From assembly GCA_017848075.1 (NCBI GenBank), contig JAGALG010000093.1:1-6300 (forward strand): 6,300 nt of DNA, written 5' to 3'. The DNA comes from Oscillospiraceae bacterium. Its GTDB lineage: Bacteria; Bacillota; Clostridia; Oscillospirales; Ruminococcaceae. The translations under genes and the position numbers were made by a program. How positions within the stretch are numbered: the first letter of the stretch is position 1; each line of letters begins with the position of its first letter. This document shows, one piece after another, positions 5,470-6,300 of this stretch. The notes below the pieces were generated by a model that was not told where the DNA came from, searched no databases, and saw nothing but the letters and a program-made list of their open reading frames with translations.

Positions 5470-6300
5470 ATGAAAAAAGTTCTTTCCGTACTGCTTGCAG
5501 CTGCTATGGTAATGGGCATGTCCGTTTCCGCTGCTGCTGTTGACTACTCTGCTCCAGCTACTGGTACTGGTGCTGATGTTTGCGCTGACAATATCACTTG
5601 GAAAAACGCTGTTCTGGTAGATGCTAATGGTAATCAGAAAGAGTGGATTGTTCCAGGTAGCGAAGAAGAAGGCGTTAAAGTTGACTTCGGCACTATGGTT
5701 GAAGGCGATGCAATCTACTTCGAAATTGTCGACGAAAACGACAAAATGATTGATCAGAAAGTTCCTGCTAACTGGACTCTGAAAATCAAAAACAGCGAAT
5801 ACATTGAAGATGCAGAACTGGTTCGTGTTTCTGAGAACGTAGCTAAAAAAGCTGCTGGCCTGCATGTTGGTGCAGTTTACGCTAAAGTAGTTCTGAGCAA
5901 TGACTTCGACGCAAAAGCTGAAGAAGAAGCTGGCAACCTGCTGGAATTCTTCATGTATATCTGGGACGGCAAACATGCTTCCGAATACGCTAAAGTACAC
6001 CTGGTATTCGATGAATACACCACCTACACTGTAGGTAAAGGTGCAACTGACCCGGCAAAAAACTACTGGAACTACAAAGATGTAATTGAAGCTGAATCCA
6101 AAGCTTACTACAAACTGGAAAAAGGCCTGAACTCTGCAATGGTAGTATTCAGCATTGATGAATCCGTTTATGTAACTGCTAAAATGTGGAACGGTGACAA
6201 ATACATGATCACCTCTGGCGTAAACGCTAAATGGTCCAAAGAACTGTCCAAACAGTACGACACCGATATCGAACTGCTGACCATCGAATCCAACATGGAT
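5470..6300 (+). CDS. Secreted protein, paralogue of the 2343 product, 3'-truncated by the window edge
   Basis: Function unknown. The frame is open from the ATG at 5470 to the last base (277 residues, no stop), so the C-terminus is missing. The start is fixed by AGGAGGA (5454-5460). A signal peptide, MKKVLSVLLAAAMVMGMSVS then AAA, is likely cut after residue 23 before VDYSAP. The rest is hydrophilic, acidic and Lys-rich, with a single Arg (R119) and a single Cys (C38). Blocks shared in order with the 2343 protein include AN-x-N-x-KE (52-58), GDAIY (79-83), NWTLKIKNSEYIEDA (101-115), GAVYAKVVL (134-142) and MWNGDKYMI (239-247). It lacks the long acidic linker of its paralogue. A wall-sorting tail like that of the paralogue may follow beyond the window, but this cannot be seen. 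A consensus promoter suggests abundant expression. Confidence 0.88.
   Translation, partial: MKKVLSVLLAAAMVMGMSVSAAAVDYSAPATGTGADVCADNITWKNAVLVDANGNQKEWIVPGSEEEGVKVDFGTMVEGDAIYFEIVDENDKMIDQKVPANWTLKIKNSEYIEDAELVRVSENVAKKAAGLHVGAVYAKVVLSNDFDAKAEEEAGNLLEFFMYIWDGKHASEYAKVHLVFDEYTTYTVGKGATDPAKNYWNYKDVIEAESKAYYKLEKGLNSAMVVFSIDESVYVTAKMWNGDKYMITSGVNAKWSKELSKQYDTDIELLTIESNMD

Noticed and set aside
5355..5543. 62-codon TTG-start frame in the leader of the 5470 gene (possible leader peptide)
   Set aside because: GAAGGGA at 5344-5350 sits 4 bp before the TTG, but it begins close to the predicted transcription start and runs out of frame into the signal-peptide region. Attenuator-type codon runs are absent. 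Kept only as a remote possibility.
5452..6000. 182-codon - strand frame opposite the 5470 gene
   Set aside because: Shadow of a codon-biased + strand gene that has a signal peptide, ribosome site and promoter.

Overview
The window (all genes on the + strand, moderate GC) reads like a chromosomal segment of a gut-type Clostridia bacterium, probably Oscillospiraceae/Ruminococcaceae. This is inferred from the Firmicutes-type galactokinase motif NHTDHQHG, the short GalT, Gram-positive signal peptides, a wall-sorting tail of the NPxTG type, strong AGGAGG ribosome sites and consensus TTGACx-17-TATAAT promoters. The species cannot be fixed from this sequence alone.

Layout: (1) 1-1083, galK, cut at its 5' end by the window edge; (2) 1114-2085, galT, 30 bp downstream and presumably in the same operon, followed by a hairpin terminator (2110-2160). 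Together these are two steps of the Leloir pathway (galactose to galactose-1-P, then uridylyl exchange with UDP-glucose). (3) 2343-3560, a secreted, very acidic surface protein of unknown function with a signal peptide and an NPSTG/hydrophobic/KKR sorting tail, on its own promoter and terminator. (4) 3719-4441 and 4468-5076, two tandem cyclophilin-type peptidyl-prolyl isomerases. The first is a lipoprotein and the second is cytosolic. They share one promoter and end at a UUCG-loop terminator. (5) 5077-5469, a 393-bp non-coding stretch with repeated TGTAAC motifs, two sizeable dyads, an A-rich UP-like tract, a near-perfect SigA promoter and a leader of about 129 nt. (6) 5470 to the window end, a second secreted protein, cut at its 3' end.

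The main observation is that the two secreted proteins (2343 and 5470) appear to be divergent paralogues: several blocks align in the same order. They bracket a duplicated pair of foldases, one of which sits outside the membrane. A plausible but unproven reading is a small surface-protein locus in which the lipoprotein cyclophilin helps fold abundant exported proteins. I found no tRNA, rRNA, CRISPR, IS element or phage gene. The genes are otherwise of ordinary types.
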